Shown piece by piece: positions 6,107 through 9,072 of a DNA stretch of 9,072 nt. This stretch comes from Deltaproteobacteria bacterium. Its GTDB lineage: Bacteria > Bdellovibrionota_C > UBA2361 > OMII01. The position numbers and the translations under genes were made by a program. A model generated the notes under the pieces. The model had not been told where the DNA came from. It ran no database searches and saw only the letters and a list, made by a program, of their open reading frames with translations. Numbering within the stretch: the first letter of the stretch is position 1; every line of letters begins with the position of its first letter. The stretch spans positions 1 through 9,072 of the forward strand of contig JALRCK010000068.1 of the NCBI GenBank assembly GCA_023262305.1. Reading direction: 5' to 3'.

Positions 6107-6135
6107 AGTGTACACGGCGGTTTTGAGCTACTCAA
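6107..6135 (-). promoter_or_regulatory. Candidate promoter for the DUF4397 gene, nearly leaderless
   Basis: Minus-strand TTGAGT (6135-6130) is followed by a 17-nt spacer and TACACT (6112-6107), each four of six matches to consensus. Nine bases (CCCCGCACT) separate the -10 from the ATG at 6097, leaving a leader of zero to three bases. The layout matches that before aroK, including CTCCCC after the -10. Confidence 0.45.
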
Positions 6136-6136
6136 A
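6122..6136. repeat. Inverted repeat overlapping the -35 of the DUF4397 promoter
   Basis: TTTGAG-CTA-CTCAAA is a perfect 6-bp inverted repeat with a 3-nt spacer. One arm contains most of the -35 candidate at 6130-6135, so a protein bound here could block the promoter. It could instead be a weak terminator stem for the upstream aroA transcript, but no T-run follows on the minus strand. Confidence 0.35.
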
Positions 6137-6217
6137 CCGAAAGGGTGGGGCTGTTCGGATCTGTCGTAAATCGTTCGCCTCTGACCGCCTCGGCGATTGA
6201 GAGAGAGGGAGATCCGG

Positions 6218-7531
6218 TTATGTGCCGGAGAGCTCCTCAACAAAAATCCCGCTCGAAGCCAGTGTTTCCCAAAAAGTTGGGAACGACTTGAGCACGACGT
6301 GAGGCTCCTCTATCTCCATTCCTCGAACCTTGGCACTTATCATGGCAAACGACATCGCCATGCGGTGATCCTCGTAGGTTGCGATTCGTGCTCCTTTTGG
6401 TGTTCCTCCGTGAACGACGAGGAAGTCAGGGCCAGGTTCCGATGTAATACCCACTTTCGTCAGCTCGGTGTGAAGAGCGGCTATTCTATCGGTCTCCTTA
6501 ACGCGAAGTGTGCTGAGTCCATGCAGTACAGTCCGTCCCTGCGCGAACGCAGCCACAACCGCGAGGGTTTGAGCGACATCAGGCATGTTGGACATATCGA
6601 TCTCGATGCCCTTGAGTGTTTTTGGACCCTCAACGGTGATGGACCGGGTATCAGATGAAATTGAGCACCCCATTCGCATGAGGGCCTCAGGGAAGTGAAT
6701 ATCGCCTTGAGCAGATTGAGGATTGATGTTCCGGACAGTCACTCGTCCCTGCGAGATGGCGGCTAGTCCCCACAAGTACGATGCGCCCGAAGCGTCTCCC
6801 TCAATCGCGATGGTCCGCGCCGCATATCGTTGTCCGACGTCGCAGGTGTAGCGTTTGTATGCGTCATGAGTGACCGTCACACCGAAGTCGTGAATACTTT
6901 GCAGCGTCATGTCGATGTAGGAACGGGAGATCTGCTCCCCTTCAATTTCGATCGTAAGCGCACCCGTATGGAGGGGCGCGATGAGGAGGAGGGCAGTGAT
7001 GAATTGACTGCTGACGGTGCCGTTCATCGACACCGTTCCACCTTTCAGGTGTGACGTGGATCGAATGCGCAGCGGAGGGCATCCGGGAGTGCCGAGGTAG
7101 TCGATCTCCGCACCGAGGCTTTGCAGTGCCGCAACGAGTTCGTGAATCGGTCTGCTGTGCATTCTCTCAGTACCCGAGAGCACGATATTGATTCCGGGTA
7201 TTCCCGAGCAGAGCGCCGTGAGGAATCGCATCGTGGTTCCCGCTGGTCCAACAGAGATCTCTCCCTGGTATGGGCGAAGCGCCCCGCCAGTTCCCTCAAC
7301 CGTGAGGGTCGCTCCGTATGCGGTATGCTGCTCCGTTATGGAAACTCCCAAAAGTCGTAGCGCGGCTATCATCGCCTCGCTATCTGCGCTCATTGAGGCA
7401 GCCGAGAGCGTAGATACGCCGGAGGCCAACGCCGCAATAATGAGGGCGCGATTGGTGTAGCTTTTGGAGCCGAGCACATCGAAGGTGCTCGTGAGCGGAG
7501 TTCCAGGTGGCGTGAGGCGCACGATCTTCAT
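6218..7531 (-). CDS. aroA: 3-phosphoshikimate 1-carboxyvinyltransferase (EPSP synthase)
   Basis: Joins shikimate-3-phosphate and phosphoenolpyruvate to give EPSP, pathway step 6. At 437 residues it is a normal length. Seen: GSKSYTNRAL (21-30) with the PEP-binding Lys23, GPAGTTMRFLTA (95-106), Ser/Gln in VSSQF (173-177), DMSNMPDVAQT (312-322) with catalytic Asp318, RVKETDRI (343-350) with Lys345 and Glu346, EDHRMAMSFA (387-396), and KSFPTFW (415-421). The Gly of the AGT motif (Gly98) is kept, as in class I enzymes, but the position of E. coli Pro101 is Phe103 and the Asn of NAGT is Pro96. The ATG at 7531 overlaps the aroB stop as ATGA, so it is probably translated by coupling. It is the last aro gene of the right block. 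Confidence 0.98.
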   Translation of the reverse strand: MKIVRLTPPGTPLTSTFDVLGSKSYTNRALIIAALASGVSTLSAASMSADSEAMIAALRLLGVSITEQHTAYGATLTVEGTGGALRPYQGEISVGPAGTTMRFLTALCSGIPGINIVLSGTERMHSRPIHELVAALQSLGAEIDYLGTPGCPPLRIRSTSHLKGGTVSMNGTVSSQFITALLLIAPLHTGALTIEIEGEQISRSYIDMTLQSIHDFGVTVTHDAYKRYTCDVGQRYAARTIAIEGDASGASYLWGLAAISQGRVTVRNINPQSAQGDIHFPEALMRMGCSISSDTRSITVEGPKTLKGIEIDMSNMPDVAQTLAVVAAFAQGRTVLHGLSTLRVKETDRIAALHTELTKVGITSEPGPDFLVVHGGTPKGARIATYEDHRMAMSFAMISAKVRGMEIEEPHVVLKSFPTFWETLASSGIFVEELSGT

Positions 7532-8625
7532 AGAGACTGAGCTCCGGGTTGTATTGCTGAAAGAACCTCAACGATGAGCTCCTCAGGCACTACGATGTCA
7601 AACACTGCGGAGCCGATTCGATCCAGGAGGGACCACTTTACATGACCTCCCACGTTTTTTTTGTCGCGGGAGATCAGGCTCCGTAATTCAGCGGTGGGGA
7701 TTGGGGTTGGAAGGCGGGTCGGCAGACCTGCTGCTCGAAGCCCTTGGTCAATTGTTGAGAGATCTGCTGCAGAGATCTTCCCGATGCGGTGAGAGATGTA
7801 AGCCTCCCCGTACATCCCGATCGAGATCGCCTCGCCGTGTGTGAGGCTCGGTCCGTGTGCGAGTGAGAAGGACTCCACTGCATGACCGATAGAGTGCCCA
7901 AAATTGAGGGTCTTTCGGGGACCTTGCTCTCGCTCGTCAGACTCTACTACGCGTTTCTTTATCTCGCACGATCGGTGAACGAGCGCGACCATCTCATCGG
8001 CTGACCATGCGGTGCACCTCTTCGAGGTTACGGTATCAAAGTAATCGCGATCAGCGATGAGTCCGTGCTTTACGATCTCTGCGAATCCTGATCGTAGCTC
8101 CCGCTCGGGTAGGGTCTCAAGGGTGTCGATGTCGATTACGATGCCCGCAGGTTGAGCGATCGAGCCGAGTAAGTTTTTGACGCCGTGAAAGTTTATGCCT
8201 GCCTTTCCACCGATGCTCGCGTCAACTTGGGCGAGGAGGGTGGTCGGGATGTTGATGAACGCGATTCCTCGCATGTAGGTCGCAGCGGCGAATCCCACAA
8301 GGTCACTCGTCGCACCTCCTCCCACTGTTATGACAAGAGATCTCCGATCGAGGTTCTGCTCAACAAAAAATTCCCAAAGGCGCATGAGCCCCTCGGTATT
8401 TTTCTGTGCCTCGCCTCCCTGCACCGAGAGCACCCTGCTGTGGGGAATGCCGAGTGCCGTGCACACGCGGTCGCGGGCTTTCACGGCACCGGTATCAGCA
8501 ACTACGACGATAGAGGAGTATCGGGCGCTCTGTATCAGGCTCGGAAGCTTCTCAAGAAGCCCTCGATCAACCCACAGAGGCGAGTGAGACTCAACTCGCG
8601 CTACATTCACATCAAGGGTCGCCAT
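7528..8625 (-). CDS. aroB: 3-dehydroquinate synthase
   Basis: Cyclises DAHP to 3-dehydroquinate, pathway step 2, using NAD+ and a divalent metal. 365 residues, normal length. Seen: the NAD-binding GGGATSDLVGFAAATYMRG (102-120), IPTTLLAQVDASIGGKAGIN (126-145), Lys150 in HGVKN, the metal ligand Glu183 in FAEIVKHGLI, the metal ligand His248 in NFGHSIGHAVES (241-252), and His263 in LTHGEA. The usual second Gly of GGGxxGD is Ser here (GGGATSD), a variation I would expect to be tolerated. The ATG at 8625 is two bases after the DAHP synthase stop. An AGAGGT Shine-Dalgarno lies inside the end of that gene. It overlaps aroA by 4 nt. Confidence 0.98.
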   Translation of the reverse strand: MATLDVNVARVESHSPLWVDRGLLEKLPSLIQSARYSSIVVVADTGAVKARDRVCTALGIPHSRVLSVQGGEAQKNTEGLMRLWEFFVEQNLDRRSLVITVGGGATSDLVGFAAATYMRGIAFINIPTTLLAQVDASIGGKAGINFHGVKNLLGSIAQPAGIVIDIDTLETLPERELRSGFAEIVKHGLIADRDYFDTVTSKRCTAWSADEMVALVHRSCEIKKRVVESDEREQGPRKTLNFGHSIGHAVESFSLAHGPSLTHGEAISIGMYGEAYISHRIGKISAADLSTIDQGLRAAGLPTRLPTPIPTAELRSLISRDKKNVGGHVKWSLLDRIGSAVFDIVVPEELIVEVLSAIQPGAQSL

Positions 8626-8627
8626 CT

Positions 8628-9072
8628 CTATACCTCTATTTTTCGAAGATCCGCCATGAGTTTCTCAAACTGCGGGAAGCGCAACGCCTGGGGTCCGTCG
8701 CTGAGAGCTTTCTCGGGCTCAGGGTGGAACTCAACAATAATTCCATCCGCCCCGACCGCTTTGGCTGCAAGGGCGAGCGGGGGTACGAGATCTCGGGTGC
8801 CTGCGGCGTGTGAAGGATCGATGAAGATCGGGAGATGCGTGCGCGCCTTGAGCACGGGGACTGCGCTGATATCCAGCGTTCCTCGGGTGGCTGTTTCAAA
8901 GGTTCGAATCCCACGCTCGCAGAGGAACACCTGTTGATTACCACCAGCCAAGATGTATTCGGTTGCTTGTAAGAGCTCCTCAATCGGAGCGCTCAATCCA
9001 CGCTTGAGCATCACCGGACGGCGCGTCTCTCCGATAGCCTTGAGAAGGCTGTAATTCTGCATATTTCGGGCG
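8628..9072 (-). CDS. aroF: DAHP synthase, class I-beta type, C-terminal part only
   Basis: Condenses phosphoenolpyruvate and erythrose 4-phosphate to DAHP, the first and usually rate-setting pathway step. The frame is open to the window edge; the first visible residues are [10 protein letters not shown], an internal family motif, so the ATG at 9062 is not the true start. Seen: [16 protein letters not shown], then [13 protein letters not shown] [29 protein letters not shown], the metal-ligand His in DPSHAAG, and [20 protein letters not shown] near the end. This set matches the KDO8P-synthase-like I-beta group (B. subtilis AroA type, often also named aroF or aroG), not the E. coli I-alpha type. 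No chorismate mutase follows at the C-terminus; an N-terminal regulatory domain would lie outside the window. The gene is promoter-proximal to aroB, two bases away. Product sure; symbol less so. Confidence 0.95.
   Translation of the reverse strand, partial: ARNMQNYSLLKAIGETRRPVMLKRGLSAPIEELLQATEYILAGGNQQVFLCERGIRTFETATRGTLDISAVPVLKARTHLPIFIDPSHAAGTRDLVPPLALAAKAVGADGIIVEFHPEPEKALSDGPQALRFPQFEKLMADLRKIEV

Noticed and set aside
5582..6169. 195-codon plus-strand frame opposite the DUF4397 gene
   Set aside because: The minus-strand frame has a signal peptide, lipobox and two DUF4397 units; the opposite frame has no recognisable features.
8185..8937. 250-codon open frame on the plus strand opposite aroB and the DAHP synthase
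   Set aside because: It runs antisense to two genes with complete family motifs; its own sequence shows no recognisable domain and is Arg/Ser rich, as antisense frames often are.
1..9072. Insertion sequences, CRISPR arrays, tRNA genes, phage genes or a defence system
   Set aside because: No transposase, integrase, direct-repeat array or tRNA cloverleaf was seen on either strand; all larger frames are accounted for.

Overview
The window carries all seven enzymes of the shikimate pathway, from DAHP synthase to chorismate synthase, in about 9 kb. On its left edge sits the 3' part of the RNase P RNA gene. The organism looks like a Gram-negative, prototrophic bacterium using the standard code. 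Two proteins have lipoprotein signal peptides, a third resembles the type II secretion protein GspC, and the RNase P RNA keeps helix P18 as in the ancestral A-type class. I cannot assign a phylum from the sequence alone; base composition is balanced and the proteins do not closely match a model genus I know.

Layout, left to right: rnpB 3' end (+, cut by the window edge), then a minus-strand block read right to left as aroK > aroE > (unrecognised small ORF) > aroD > aroC. In the middle is a plus-strand pair: a DUF3313-like lipoprotein and a GspC-like PDZ protein. Next comes a minus-strand DUF4397 lipoprotein, and finally a second minus-strand aro block read as DAHP synthase (5' end outside the window) > aroB > aroA. 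No stretch longer than about 165 bases lacks a gene.

The right block performs steps 1, 2 and 6 of the pathway and the left block performs steps 5, 4, 3 and 7. Junctions inside the blocks are tight: a 2-nt gap between DAHP synthase and aroB, an ATGA overlap between aroB and aroA, a 10-nt overlap between aroK and aroE, and a 26-nt gap between aroD and aroC. This fits two translationally coupled operons. The three envelope genes between the blocks have no evident link to aromatic biosynthesis.

Points worth a second look: promoter-like hexamers placed so that aroK and the DUF4397 gene would be leaderless or nearly so; an undescribed 35-codon ORF with its own promoter candidate between aroE and aroD; an AroD that keeps the catalytic His and Lys but lacks the usual Arg and Glu of two conserved motifs; an RNase P RNA with no GGU triplet in its P15 region; and possible competing RNA pairings at the start of the DUF3313-like gene. 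I did not find a clear new multi-gene system.
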